DNA of 57,131 nucleotides from CAZDWZ01 sp964509425 (GCA_964509425.1 CAZDWZ010000022.1:1-57131), one strand, 5' to 3'. Shown: positions 17,513 through 26,826, counted from the stretch's first letter. A program made the numbers and translations. Notes: generated by a model from the letters alone, not told the origin.

Positions 17513-18748
17513 TCAGGCGACAGGGGTGTCTGGAGATACTCCTGTCGAATTTGAAACATCGAACGCGCGATGCTCCTGAGTGCGGTAGAGAAACGCCGCC
17601 TCATCCGTCCACTTTGTCGTCTGCCAGGCAACAGCCGAACTTTTTCGACGGTAAAAATCAAAGCACATAAGCGCGCTGTTTTTGACCTGGGCGATGCCGA
17701 CCTCGGTGAGATAACGCATCGCCGCAAACCAGGCGTAGGTTGAGAGGCTCACTCGAGAGAGACTTGGATGCCGCGCCCGCAGACAGACGACGCGGGCCAA
17801 GAGCGAACCCGCAAGAAGTCCCGAATTCAAAGCCCGAAAATACGGAACACCCATCGCAGCGTCGCCGACAAGATACCAACGATTCCCCGAGTGGTTCACC
17901 GCAAAACGCCGGGAGCGATATGATGAGAGCACGAGCTTCGTCAGCTTACCGGATTGCGGGACATATTCCTCGCCGGCCAGATCGCGGCGAACGTTTAGAT
18001 ACGTCTGGAGATCGGCGGTAAGCTTCTGCGGAAGTCCTCCATGATCGAGGGGGAGCGGGGCCTTAAATGTCGCAGCCGGAATCGAATCATACGTGTTTTT
18101 GTCGAGGAACATTCTCAACGTGACAGGGGTGACACCCTCCTTCGTGCGCCCGACATATTCAAATGTCATAAAAGACAGGAGTTTCTGCGTTTTATAGCCT
18201 TCTTTTACGAAGTCCAGATTTCGAGAAGTGCCCGAGGATTCATATTTGATTTCAACCACTCGCTGCAGGTCCCGAGTGAAGACATTGTTCTCACCAAGGA
18301 GTGCTTTCCGCATACGGCTGTGGGCTCCGTCTGCGGCTATATATGCAAGCGCACCGGGAATTTGCTTTTCAATATCCTCGGGCGAATCGACCATTTGGTG
18401 CTTTATGGAAACTCCGAGGTCGAGTGCATACCGTCGAAGAGCCGCCTCCAGCGCGTTCGTTCTCACGAAAACCGATTTTGCCGCGTTAAGGACACCCTCT
18501 CCACCGACGAGTTCGAGAAAAAATTCGCGCTCCCGATCATTCCGAGTGCGGCTGCCATAAAGGAGAATTGAGAGGTGATCCAAGCGAAGCACGTGGCTCC
18601 GCACATATTCTCGATGCCGCTCAAACATCGTGACCCGGCAGGCGGGATGGTTCTTCTTGATCTGGATTGCGGTCCATAGTCCGACTGGACCGGCGCCCAC
18701 GATCGCAACGTCCACGGAAGCAGTTTGAACTTCGGAAATTCCATCCAC
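17513..18748 (-). CDS. FAD-dependent monooxygenase, MICAL-like
   Basis: The 411-residue protein has an N-terminal FAD-binding Rossmann motif (VDVAIVGAGPVGLWTAIQI) and the downstream FAD ribityl motif WYLVGDAAMGVPYF near 290, typical of class A flavin monooxygenases. The segment RSHVLRLDHLSILLYG after the first Rossmann strand resembles the MICAL hydroxylase group rather than PHBH. AYIAADGAHSRMRKALLG is the usual DG motif. Such enzymes hydroxylate aromatic substrates or, in MICAL, oxidise methionine on actin. The substrate here is unknown. It is a monocistronic minus-strand gene convergent with 16820-17479. Confidence 0.85.
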   Translation of the reverse strand: MDGISEVQTASVDVAIVGAGPVGLWTAIQIKKNHPACRVTMFERHREYVRSHVLRLDHLSILLYGSRTRNDREREFFLELVGGEGVLNAAKSVFVRTNALEAALRRYALDLGVSIKHQMVDSPEDIEKQIPGALAYIAADGAHSRMRKALLGENNVFTRDLQRVVEIKYESSGTSRNLDFVKEGYKTQKLLSFMTFEYVGRTKEGVTPVTLRMFLDKNTYDSIPAATFKAPLPLDHGGLPQKLTADLQTYLNVRRDLAGEEYVPQSGKLTKLVLSSYRSRRFAVNHSGNRWYLVGDAAMGVPYFRALNSGLLAGSLLARVVCLRARHPSLSRVSLSTYAWFAAMRYLTEVGIAQVKNSALMCFDFYRRKSSAVAWQTTKWTDEAAFLYRTQEHRAFDVSNSTGVSPDTPVA

Positions 18749-19016
18749 GCGATGCGCACGCTCCTGTATCTTGCGGCGATAGCCTTCGTTTACGAGGCGC
18801 TCTCAACTTCGACTATACTGGGAAAACCAACAAGATACGTAATCGAATCCGTTGGCTCTGGCATCCATCGGAACAGTCTCCAGCCCGATTTTACCCAAGG
18901 GCCGGCCTCCCCGCCGGAGGATTCCTCCGAGCGTCAAATTCAACTTTCGTTCTTTCGAGCGCTCGGGCAGAGTTCGATGCGAAGGTCCGTAAAAATCAGG
19001 AAAACGGAGATTTGCT

Positions 19017-20699
19017 GTGGGAGCTATTAAACGTGGTTGCCTTGAGTTTCTCATCGTGTGGGGACTCGCCGGGTTTGCGATGCTGTCTCAATTTCAGGGA
19101 AAGTTCGAGCCTCCGGGCGACCAATGGGGCGCGGGCATCGGCGGCTTTTTCGTCGCCTGTGCTTGGGGATCGTTTAGAAACGCGCTCATCGCAATCAAGC
19201 GACGCCAGCTCCTCGCCTCTGCACGTCAGGGTGCCCGGCCGGTCGATGGAAAGACGTACGCCGCCGCAGGCACCATCCGCGCTTTAGGCGAACCGCTAAA
19301 AACTCCATTCCAGAAACGTTCCTGCATCTCATACGGATATGACCTCTCGGTGGAACAGCTCGTCACCACCGGAACGAGTGACAATAGAACTACGAGACAC
19401 GAGAAGAACGTATCGATGGGCGGGTTCGCGATGTGTCCGTCTGCTGTTCGCACCGCCGGCACTGAAGTTCGCATTCTCGGATTTCCTTTCCCGCACGAAT
19501 TCCCGGAAGATCGTATTCCGGCAAGAGAGCTGCACGCTGAAGTACGCGCATATCTGGAGAGCGCAAACTTCGAAATATCGAAGGGACTGGCGGGTGTGCG
19601 TTCGCTGTGGACTCAACTGCAATCATTGCTCGCTGATGATGACGGCTCACATCGCCACGACTGGCGAACGGCAAATGCCGAAGAAATGCTTTCTGATCCG
19701 AAGGCGGTCATCATGGAGCAATACATCCCCGTCGGCGCGGAAGTTTGCGTCATCGGAAAATATTCTCAATCAAAAGGCGGCCTCGTTACGGACTTTTCTT
19801 CAGGCGGTCTTGAAGTTCTCGCCGGTGGATTGCAGAAGGGTCTGAAGACTTATTATTCCCGAATCATCTGGGGCTTCGTCGGCACCGCGTTTTTTGCTGC
19901 GCTCGGAACCGTAGGCGTTCATGCAATTTTGTCTTTTCGAGAGCGGAAGGATAACTCGGTTCAAGAAAAACATGTCGAGAGACTGCGTATAGCGATTACT
20001 GAAAATGATCTTCCGGCGGCAACTCAAGCTCTCGAACACGGGGTATCGCTTCTCGCCCCAGAAGGGAATTTAAGAGACGCGATCTCAAACTGCAAATCCA
20101 TCCCGATGCTGGAGCTGCTTATCAAGCACGATCTTTACGTCAATCGCCCGCTTTCATACGGCTACACGCTTTTAATGAAAGCCGTCGCGGACGGAGATGT
20201 CGAACGAGTTAAATTCCTGCTCGACACCAAGGCCGACCCGAATATCGCGCAGCCCGATTGGGGAATCACTCCGCTTGAGCGTGCGTTCGACTCGGGGAAA
20301 AAGGAGATCTTTACCCTCCTCCGAAACAAAGGTGCGCGAGGGATGTTCGTAACCGCAGACACGGGAAAACCGCTTTCCGGCGACGGAGGTGCTCCGATGG
20401 AAGCCGTGAGACAGCTGCTTGATGCCTGGGAGGCGGATGACGCCGCGAAAGTCCGAGCGCTGAGTGATGCTTGGCCGGAAGACTTCTTCGACAGTTTCAA
20501 GCGAGGACTGTATCACCGGAATCATAAATGCGGACCCGTTCTCGAGGCCGGGTTTGCCAACGATGAGGCCGGAACGATCATCATTCAGTGCCGCACGCTC
20601 CCGGTTCAGGAACGCTGGATCTACACGGTTGTTAAACGCGCCGGAGTGTGGAAGGTCCGTCGTTCTGATTGGGACGAGCAATTGAGATTTAAATTCTAG
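19017..20699 (+). CDS. Membrane protein with GIDE/BAM-like domain and ankyrin repeats
   Basis: The start is GTG at 19017 with GGAG seven bases upstream. The 560-residue chain has N-terminal hydrophobic spans (about 10-25 and 38-55). A domain follows (about 80-255) resembling the GIDE/BAM module of the mitochondrial ligase MUL1: AAGTIRALGEPLKTPFQKRSC ... MEQYIPVGAEVCVIGKY. Another span lies near 285-305 (IIWGFVGTAFFAALGTVGV). Ankyrin-like repeats then occupy about 320-440 (GYTLLMKAVADGDVERVKFLL, GITPLERAFDSGKKEIFTLL). The last 110 residues form an unrecognised domain. The ankyrin part likely faces the cytoplasm and binds a protein. I know no standard family with this order. Confidence 0.75.
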   Translation: MGAIKRGCLEFLIVWGLAGFAMLSQFQGKFEPPGDQWGAGIGGFFVACAWGSFRNALIAIKRRQLLASARQGARPVDGKTYAAAGTIRALGEPLKTPFQKRSCISYGYDLSVEQLVTTGTSDNRTTRHEKNVSMGGFAMCPSAVRTAGTEVRILGFPFPHEFPEDRIPARELHAEVRAYLESANFEISKGLAGVRSLWTQLQSLLADDDGSHRHDWRTANAEEMLSDPKAVIMEQYIPVGAEVCVIGKYSQSKGGLVTDFSSGGLEVLAGGLQKGLKTYYSRIIWGFVGTAFFAALGTVGVHAILSFRERKDNSVQEKHVERLRIAITENDLPAATQALEHGVSLLAPEGNLRDAISNCKSIPMLELLIKHDLYVNRPLSYGYTLLMKAVADGDVERVKFLLDTKADPNIAQPDWGITPLERAFDSGKKEIFTLLRNKGARGMFVTADTGKPLSGDGGAPMEAVRQLLDAWEADDAAKVRALSDAWPEDFFDSFKRGLYHRNHKCGPVLEAGFANDEAGTIIIQCRTLPVQERWIYTVVKRAGVWKVRRSDWDEQLRFKF

Positions 20700-20749
20700 T
20701 GACACGTCGATTGAGTAACAGGCGCTGCCTGTTACTCAGTTCGGCACGT

Positions 20750-21703
20750 TCAGCAGAGCCGTGCCAACGCCACGACGGCATCGGCGCATCCCCAGCAGAG
20801 CGTAAAGCCCGCACCGCCATGGCCGTAGTTGTGAATTATCGGGGGGCGTCCGTCTGAGGCAGGTTCCAGCTCGAGGCGAACGGAGCTTCGCCCGGGCCTT
20901 AACCCGACGACATCTTTTATGACTCGTGCCGATCTCAATTGAGGTTCAAGCCTTTCACATCGTTCACGGATCTTGCGTGCGACTTCAACGTCCGGCGTGA
21001 GGCTCCAGTTACCTTCGTCAATAGTGCCCCCCATCACGCAATCCCCACTCCGTCGAACAATGTAGGTCACTTCCTTCGGGCCGAGGTGAACGATAATCTC
21101 GGGATTCTCGGAGACGATGGCCGAAACAAGCTGCACTTGGCCGCGAATGGGCTTGACCGCCGCATCGCTAACGAGCTCGGCGGCCCACACGCCGGTGCAA
21201 TTCACAATCAGCTCGTAACCAGTTTCTCTATTTTGAAGGGACGTAAGCTCCGAGAGACGAATCGGGATACCAGCGCTTCGCACCTGCGATTCCAACCACG
21301 GGAGATAAAGAGGAGTATCGGTGAACGGCACCATATATTGGTAGGCGCATTCGAATCCGGCGAGTTCGCTTCCGGGAATAGTCGAAACATCCCCCACTAT
21401 CTCTCGCCACCATGGATCCGGAGGAGTGCTGTCGTAGAGCTCACGAAAGCGCGACATTTTAACTCCCGGAACGCCGCGCGCTATTTGCTTTTCGTATTCA
21501 CGGAACGTCTGCTGGCTCCACCTAACGACATTTGTGTCTCCGCTCACCTTAAAGGGATACCAGAACGCTGCCGCAGCGGCCGAGGTCGTCGCAGCGGGAA
21601 GGTCGCGGGTAACAATCTCGGGATGGTATCCAGCTTCACGCAGTCGAAGCGCGGAAGAAAGCCCGACGATACCCGAACCAACAACCAAAATCCGCGCCGA
21701 CAT
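20750..21703 (-). CDS. D-amino-acid oxidase family flavoprotein
   Basis: The 317-residue product is full length for D-amino-acid oxidase, which oxidatively deaminates D-amino acids to 2-oxo acids with release of hydrogen peroxide. The FAD motif ILVVGSGIVGLSSALRL opens the chain; IVNCTGVWAAEL, the substrate segment VTYIVRRSGD, GLRPGRSSVRLE and the near C-terminal HNYGHGGAGFTLCWG are all diagnostic. There is no signal peptide. It may allow use of D-amino acids released from peptidoglycan, which is inference. A CACAGAG-type hairpin separates it from the small membrane protein gene upstream on the same strand. Confidence 0.95.
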   Translation of the reverse strand: MSARILVVGSGIVGLSSALRLREAGYHPEIVTRDLPAATTSAAAAAFWYPFKVSGDTNVVRWSQQTFREYEKQIARGVPGVKMSRFRELYDSTPPDPWWREIVGDVSTIPGSELAGFECAYQYMVPFTDTPLYLPWLESQVRSAGIPIRLSELTSLQNRETGYELIVNCTGVWAAELVSDAAVKPIRGQVQLVSAIVSENPEIIVHLGPKEVTYIVRRSGDCVMGGTIDEGNWSLTPDVEVARKIRERCERLEPQLRSARVIKDVVGLRPGRSSVRLELEPASDGRPPIIHNYGHGGAGFTLCWGCADAVVALARLC

Positions 21704-21790
21704 AAAGGCCTCAATTAAAATGGAGAGAGAAGTTCCTCACGCTTTCGGGATCCATCCTCAGCGAAACCCGAAAAAACAAATCCCGCTTCT

Positions 21791-21855
21791 TCTGTGTGTC
21801 TCTGTGCCTCTGTGGTTTTCTTAAATGCAACCACAGAGGCACAGAGACACAGAGA
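21791..21855. repeat. CACAGAG-type intergenic hairpin, copy 1
   Basis: Arms 21791-21817 and 21829-21855 pair with one mismatch in 27, around an 11-base loop. The core is CCTCTGTGGTT/AACCACAGAGG. The same core recurs at 45989-46042 and 56960-57030, so this is a dispersed palindromic repeat of the REP/MITE kind. Confidence 0.85.
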
Positions 21856-21866
21856 AGCCGTCGATT

Positions 21867-22214
21867 CTACCGGCCGCTTCGAAAGACAAAGTATACCGCT
21901 CCAAACAGACAGAGCGCCGCCCAAAGGTAGTCGAGCTTCACTGGTTGTCTCATGTAGAAGACGGCGAAAGGAACAAAAACAGCAAGCGTAATCGCTTCCT
22001 GTAATATTTTTAGTTGTCCGAGATTGTATACGGTGAACCCAAGCCGGTTCGCGGGAACTTGCACGAGATATTCAAAAAATGCGATCCCCCAGCTCACGAG
22101 CACGGCGATGATCCAGGGCCGATGCCCGAGATCTTTTAGGTGCGCATACCAAGCAAAGGTCATGAAGATGTTGGAGAGCGTAAGAAGGAGTGCTGTTTTT
22201 AGCAGAATGGGCAC
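21867..22214 (-). CDS. DMT-family small membrane protein (DUF486)
   Basis: This 115-residue protein has four hydrophobic segments and fits the DUF486/DMT family, small inner-membrane proteins of unknown transport role. Recognisable parts are LSNIFMTFAWYAHLK, the central SWGIAFFEYLVQVPANRLG and LGQLKILQEAITLAVFVPF. It is close to the usual length of 110-117 residues. It lies upstream of the D-amino-acid oxidase gene on the same strand, with a repeat hairpin between them. Confidence 0.9.
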   Translation of the reverse strand: MPILLKTALLLTLSNIFMTFAWYAHLKDLGHRPWIIAVLVSWGIAFFEYLVQVPANRLGFTVYNLGQLKILQEAITLAVFVPFAVFYMRQPVKLDYLWAALCLFGAVYFVFRSGR

Positions 22215-22417
22215 GTGAAACCCTCAATCAAACGAGCCCGGTAGCTCGGTGCTCGTGGAATCCAGTAGCGCGTAACCGGGTTTTCAATCAATACCGAACG
22301 AACATAGGACCGCTCGGCAATGAGCGAAAATCCGAACGCCTCGCGTAATCAAACCACAGCCGCCCGTCCTCGAGAATGCTACTGACGAGATGGACGAGCC
22401 CATGTTACTCCCCTTCC

Positions 22418-22882
22418 ATGAAAATCCGTCTTACCTCGATAGTTCTTCTGCTCCTTCTCCTCTCCAGCTTTTCCGGATGCTACCGGCCGCCGGTTCCACC
22501 ACCTGACCTCGCGGTGGCCCCTTTTGATTTTGATCGTGACCTTCCGACTCCTCTCGGCAGCGAGCTGTTTCACTCGAACAACCGCGACGAAAACGGCTAC
22601 TTCTCCCGGGAGCGCAATTTCCGGACGACACGCAGCCTTCAGGAGCTCGTCGCCTACTACCGGACCAAATTCAGCGTGATGGGCCTCAAGGAATTTGGCT
22701 ACCGAGAAACGGAAGCCAACACGGGTTTCCATTTCAGCGGCTGGCCTGGCGGGAAGCGCATCAGCGTCAATATTCAAGATCTCGCGGTTCGTTACGTTCA
22801 TCCCGGAGTGTACGAGCGGTCGACAAAAAAGAAGCACGACATCCGGCAATTCAGTATCACCCTGTATAAAAATCCAAGGTAA
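22418..22882 (+). CDS. Hypothetical lipoprotein
   Basis: I start at the ATG at 22418 because it gives a perfect lipoprotein signal: a Leu-rich core (VLLLLLLSSFSGC) with the lipobox SFSGC at about residue 20. The mature part of about 135 residues begins with a Pro-rich linker and contains a segment reminiscent of periplasmic alpha/beta domains (ELVAYYRTKFSVMGLKEFGY). I recognise no family. It is only two bases upstream of the next gene, and the two are probably cotranscribed. Confidence 0.75.
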   Translation: MKIRLTSIVLLLLLLSSFSGCYRPPVPPPDLAVAPFDFDRDLPTPLGSELFHSNNRDENGYFSRERNFRTTRSLQELVAYYRTKFSVMGLKEFGYRETEANTGFHFSGWPGGKRISVNIQDLAVRYVHPGVYERSTKKKHDIRQFSITLYKNPR

Positions 22883-22884
22883 TC

Positions 22885-23412
22885 ATGAAACTTCGACTTT
22901 TCGCCGTTGCCGCCGCGTTTTGTGCAATTCCCCAATTGGCTTCTGCCGAGAAATGCACGCAAGAACAGGCGTTCAAGAAGATGCAAGCATTCCAGCTTTA
23001 CATCACCGAGAACTTGCACGGGCCGAAACAACGTGATGTCGGCTTTATGGCAGGAGAAGTTGCGGAGGTCGGTTCGACACTCGCTGAGAAGAAGTATGAT
23101 GAAGCCTGCGATGAATACGAAAAGATCGCGAAGAAATACTCGGTCGACCTCCCCGCGTTTCAGGCTCGACTCGTTGATCCAAACAAAGTTGGCAAGGGAG
23201 GCTGCAGCGTCGTTACCGCATCAACACGAATTACGACGATGACACAAAAGCTCGACGCACAGATGAAAGCAAAGCAATTGGACGATATTGCGAGAAGCAA
23301 GACCCACGAGGCCTTCGCAAAAGAGCTTCAGCCGATTTATCCGTTGGTGCAGACGAAGCCTGATGACGCGTGCGCTAAGCTCGATGTCGTCGCGAAGAAA
23401 TACGGGCTTTAG
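22885..23412 (+). CDS. Secreted helical protein with four cysteines
   Basis: The 175-residue product has a clean signal peptide (MKLRLFAVAAAFCAIPQ, then LASA) cut before EKCTQEQAF. The mature domain is Lys-rich and helical with two similar halves: KYDEACDEYEKIAKKYSVD near the middle and PDDACAKLDVVAKKYGL at the end, which suggests internal duplication. Four mature cysteines could form two disulfides. It follows the lipoprotein gene after two bases. The function is unknown. Confidence 0.75.
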   Translation: MKLRLFAVAAAFCAIPQLASAEKCTQEQAFKKMQAFQLYITENLHGPKQRDVGFMAGEVAEVGSTLAEKKYDEACDEYEKIAKKYSVDLPAFQARLVDPNKVGKGGCSVVTASTRITTMTQKLDAQMKAKQLDDIARSKTHEAFAKELQPIYPLVQTKPDDACAKLDVVAKKYGL

Positions 23413-23485
23413 TACCCTCGAAAACCGATTCACATCGCGCCGCGTTCAAATGCGAGGCGCGATGCTTATTTCACTTTAGAGGCAT

Positions 23486-24064
23486 TTACGGTTTTATAGT
23501 GTTCATTGATTCCGCAACACGATTGAACGTCGTCGAGACCTCGACCTGCAGGCAAATAAGATTGCAAGCCAGGATATACGACTGCCATGCGGGATCGTTT
23601 GCGCTCGTGAACTGGTTGTAATAGTCCGCGATATTCGCCCGGCACTCTTGGCAATCGTTTAATCCTGAGGCAGGAGGAGCGAAGATCCCTGAACCTTCGG
23701 TTGGCGATGCCGGAGCCGCTTCGACCGGACCCGCTTCACAGCTGTTCGTGATGTCATAACAATCATCGCAGTCGCGTCCCGGGATTCCGGAAGCATCCTC
23801 ATTCGACGAATCACAGACATCATCACCGCAGATTCCACCGAAGCCGGCGCAATCAACACAATACTCGGGAGACTCGACAACGTCCGTTTCGTTCCTAAAA
23901 TCGCAAACGCCATCGCCGCAGAAATCGTTGTTCACCCGAGGAGTTTTTCCAAAACAAGCAGTGGCCGGAGAACCGAAGGACGAAGTCGGTGACAGCGCGA
24001 CACTCACGAGAATCGCCAGAATACATCCGCTCCGAGTCCAGAGGTCACGAGTTTGTGCAGCCAT
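23486..24064 (-). CDS. Secreted protein with CGDGVC-type Cys/Asp repeats
   Basis: AGGAG lies nine bases before the ATG at 24064 but abuts an earlier ATG, so I use the second (MAAQTRDLW), giving 192 residues. A signal peptide ends around SFGSPATA. Two repeats follow: CGDGVCDFRNETDVVESPEY with VDC, and CGDDVCDSSNEDASGIPGRD with DDC. This CGDGxC...E...C..DC pattern is a widespread extracellular, probably calcium-binding, motif. The C-terminal third is helical with further cysteines (LNDCQECRAN, ILACNLICLQVE). Cell-surface or secreted location is likely; the role is unknown. Confidence 0.75.
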   Translation of the reverse strand: MAAQTRDLWTRSGCILAILVSVALSPTSSFGSPATACFGKTPRVNNDFCGDGVCDFRNETDVVESPEYCVDCAGFGGICGDDVCDSSNEDASGIPGRDCDDCYDITNSCEAGPVEAAPASPTEGSGIFAPPASGLNDCQECRANIADYYNQFTSANDPAWQSYILACNLICLQVEVSTTFNRVAESMNTIKP

Positions 24065-24411
24065 CTTTTTCATCTCCTGATTAGGTCACTGGTTATCCGA
24101 AGGCCGAATGAAAAGCGCGAACGCTCGTCTTGAACCTTGCCATGGTTATGGGAAAAGCTCAGTCGGCCCCCCTCCGAAAGCGCTCTCAACTCAGTGACAA
24201 CTCTGGGGAATGACGTGGTTTCGGATCGCTTCAGCTCAAATCTGAAAGCGGTTTCATAGGATTCGCAGGGCGTTCCGAGGAGATGGTGGGGGCTGAGAAA
24301 GAAGAAGAACCTTCTTGCCGCCACCAGCTTTTTTATCTCGCCGTCCTCTGTAAACAGAGAACAAACAAGACGTCCGCAGAGCGTACGGATTTTTGTTGCT
24401 TGTGGAACTCG
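24065..24411. other. Intergenic region without recognisable genes
   Basis: No gene is supported. It holds the promoter side of the minus-strand secreted protein and the downstream side of the GC-rich gene at 24412. No clear terminator is visible. Confidence 0.4.
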
Positions 24412-24870
24412 CTAGCGAAGCGCCTTCACCGTGAGCCCGGCCATCTGAAAGTCGCGGTCGATGAGCTTCCAACCCGACTCCAAGCGAACGGAGTCGAGGG
24501 TCGTCACCTTCCAGCCCATCGGCGTCTTCTCCTTCTTGCGGATGGCGCGGCGCTGCCAGCCGGCCGGAGCCGGGCAGTTTTCCACGACCGTGATGAGAGA
24601 AGCATCGAGTTCCCCGAAACGCCCCGCGAAGCTCGCGAGAACGCAGAAGAGGGCCCGTTGCTCGTCCACCACCGATACCAGCCCGGTCGGACCGGTGTAG
24701 ACGGCCGCGGAGATGATGTGCATGGGGGCGTAGATACCGCCGCCCCCGTCGTCTCCCTTCAAAAACTCGAAGCCGATCACCTTGCCGCCCTCGACCGAGA
24801 GCTGGATGCCCCAGTTGGAGGAGGCGAGGTTGATGACGTTCGTGTACTTGAAGTCGAAACGCACCTGCAT
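24412..24870 (-). CDS. Hypothetical protein, GC-rich singleton
   Basis: The 152-residue product starts at the ATG at 24870, with AGGAG six bases upstream. It begins MQVRFDFKYTNVINLAS and looks like a compact beta-rich domain with an acidic Gly loop (FLKGDDGGGGIYAPMH). It lacks a signal peptide and membrane spans. I recognise no family. The gene is distinctly GC-rich and surrounded by AT-richer non-coding DNA, as are the genes at 2180, 3653, 4805, 13789, 15246 and 32919. Confidence 0.65.
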   Translation of the reverse strand: MQVRFDFKYTNVINLASSNWGIQLSVEGGKVIGFEFLKGDDGGGGIYAPMHIISAAVYTGPTGLVSVVDEQRALFCVLASFAGRFGELDASLITVVENCPAPAGWQRRAIRKKEKTPMGWKVTTLDSVRLESGWKLIDRDFQMAGLTVKALR

Positions 24871-25121
24871 GACTTACTCCTAGAAGCGCCGGAATTTGGG
24901 GATAAAACCGGCAAAACATTGGTCTTCTTTCTCTTCCCCGCTTTGGGGCCAAAGCGGAAAAGAGCAAATACAGAATCTCGATTTGGGCTCTAAAAGAATC
25001 AGGTGGACCAAACGCCTGGGCCGTGGTTTGCGAGGAGGCGTGGGATGAGAATATGGGAGGTCGGGCCGGACGATTTCCTCCCGGCGATTCAGAGAGGCGG
25101 CTGGAAGCGACGCAAGTGGGA

Positions 25122-25442
25122 ATGACTTTGGCGAATCTCTGGGGACCCGCATTTCTGCTTACACTCTCAACGGAGCTTCTTGTCGCTCCCGTCCTCCTCC
25201 GGAGTGTGCGCGTGAAGCAAGCGTTGCTCGCCACGGTACTCGCAAACGGGATCTCACATCCGCTGCTCTGGACGATCTTCCCCCGCACATGGGCAGGGCT
25301 CGCCGCCGGTGAGTGCTTCGTCCTGTTCTTCGAAGCGGCTGTTTACCGGGCGCTTGCGGCGGCAACATTTCGGGAAGCGCTCCGCGTGAGCCTCGCCGCG
25401 AATTTGATGTCGTTTACGTTGGGAATTCTGCTTCTCTGGTGA
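25122..25442 (+). CDS. Small integral membrane protein
   Basis: From the ATG at 25122 (MTLANLWGPAFLLTLSTELL) the product has 106 residues and about three to four hydrophobic segments, ending in SLAANLMSFTLGILLLW. The longer upstream frame adds a polar stretch without a ribosome binding site. No family is recognised; the pattern fits small membrane proteins of unknown role. It is convergent with the small secreted protein gene ending at 25450, only eight bases away. Confidence 0.65.
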   Translation: MTLANLWGPAFLLTLSTELLVAPVLLRSVRVKQALLATVLANGISHPLLWTIFPRTWAGLAAGECFVLFFEAAVYRALAAATFREALRVSLAANLMSFTLGILLLW

Positions 25443-25449
25443 GCGCGAT

Positions 25450-25776
25450 TCACTTCTTTTCTTTCGCGGTACGCTCACAACGAAGACAGGTGACTATTTT
25501 CTCCGACTCGTAGATTTTCATCGTGCAGGGGTCAGAGTAGGGTCTAAAATACTGCCCATGATCTTCGTCGGACCCAAGGGTAAAGGTATGCTCGACGCAG
25601 GTGCGCTGCCTTTCAAATGTTCCGTCGCATCGCTCGCCAGCCTGCTTCCCGCCGCACGGTCCTTGGCGGCTCGAGAAGTCAGGAAAAAATCCGGCGTCCG
25701 CGAATGCAGAGGACGGAAGCGAAATGGCTGCGAAAAACCCTAAGGCGAAAGCGTGTTTGGAAGATACAAACTTCAT
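25450..25776 (-). CDS. Small secreted protein with six cysteines
   Basis: The 108-residue protein has a signal peptide (FALGFFAAISLPSSAFA) cut before DAGFFPDF. The mature part contains cysteines in GPCGGKQAGERCDGTF, RTCVEH, SDPCTMK and VTCLRCER, and ends in a Lys-rich tail. CxxC near the end could bind metal or form a redox pair. No family is recognised. It may be transcribed with the four-gene operon upstream, whose last gene ends 88 bases away. Confidence 0.7.
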   Translation of the reverse strand: MKFVSSKHAFALGFFAAISLPSSAFADAGFFPDFSSRQGPCGGKQAGERCDGTFERQRTCVEHTFTLGSDEDHGQYFRPYSDPCTMKIYESEKIVTCLRCERTAKEKK

Positions 25777-25863
25777 ATGTTCCCTATTCAGTATAACGGT
25801 CCTTGGTTAGACAAATAAAACCCGGAAAAGTTCGTTTCTGAAGAACCTTCCCGCCACAGCCGA

Positions 25864-26796
25864 TCAATCATCAAAATCCTCCTCGAAGATCGGCCCGCAC
25901 TTGTAAAACTCGAGGAGACTTTCAAAAATTGGTCGAATGCTGTCGGCACTATCGCCTGAAAAAAGAGGTATTCGGAAATACGCACTCTCCGGCTTCATGG
26001 TCGGCTCCTGAAGTCGAATGGAGATGCTTCCACCGCCCGGCCCACGGGCGGGCTTGATGTCGGAGAGGATAAAAACCATTTGAGGCGTGCGCTCGAGCGC
26101 GATGGATCTTTCTTGAGTCGAGAAGCCGATTTGACCGCCGTGTCTCCAACCGAACACTTCTCCAGCCGGAAGATTCGCTGCGAGTGCCTCCGGATGAATC
26201 TTCGTGAACAGAAGGTTGGTACAAGTTATTGATCCCTTCGGAAGCTGAAGAATCGATTTGGGGCTGCTCTTCTTGAGATCAGAGAGAAAATTCAAGCTCT
26301 CGTCGGGGTGAATGAACGCAAGCTCGGAGGTGATGGTGATAGCCGTTTTGGGTTGAGCACCCGTGATAGGCGGCGTGTGACGCGTCGGGAGCCAAGTGTA
26401 GAGAGCGACCTCGAGCAATCCGCAGTCCCATTTCTGAATCAGGGTGTTTGAATTTTCGCAGTCAGTTCCTGCACCCAGTTTTTCTTGAAGCTCCGAGAGT
26501 GCACGGCGGTGGGTTTCCTCCAACGATCCTTCGATCGGAAAATGCGCATACACGTATTCCGGAGGATATGCCGCAAGCACAGGATTCCAATGTGCGGCGA
26601 AAGAGAGTGGAGTGCGGGTGATCAAGGACTTCGCGGGAAACCGAATAACTTCGGATCCAGTTTCAGACATCCCGAGGCCGTGGACTTTTCGAAAATGCTC
26701 TCGGGTGTTCCGCCAATCAAGTCCAATCGGCTTTAGGAGGGCGAGAAGATTGTCCGTATGGTTTTCCATATTCGATGTCATGCCAGCCGTCGTCAT
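25864..26796 (-). CDS. Hypothetical protein, last gene of the DUF6502 operon
   Basis: The 310-residue product has no signal peptide or membrane segment. Possible starts are M1, M6 and M10 (MENHTDNLLALLKPIG); a purine-rich stretch precedes M1. It is acidic towards the C terminus (GPIFEEDFDD). I recognise no domain. It follows the lipoprotein gene at 26827 by 30 bases on the same strand. A predicted cytoplasmic product at the end of an operon of a putative regulator and two lipoproteins is notable, but its function cannot be inferred. Confidence 0.6.
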   Translation of the reverse strand: MTTAGMTSNMENHTDNLLALLKPIGLDWRNTREHFRKVHGLGMSETGSEVIRFPAKSLITRTPLSFAAHWNPVLAAYPPEYVYAHFPIEGSLEETHRRALSELQEKLGAGTDCENSNTLIQKWDCGLLEVALYTWLPTRHTPPITGAQPKTAITITSELAFIHPDESLNFLSDLKKSSPKSILQLPKGSITCTNLLFTKIHPEALAANLPAGEVFGWRHGGQIGFSTQERSIALERTPQMVFILSDIKPARGPGGGSISIRLQEPTMKPESAYFRIPLFSGDSADSIRPIFESLLEFYKCGPIFEEDFDD

Positions 26797-26826
26797 CTTC
26801 TTGCTTCCCCCATCAAATCAACTCTC

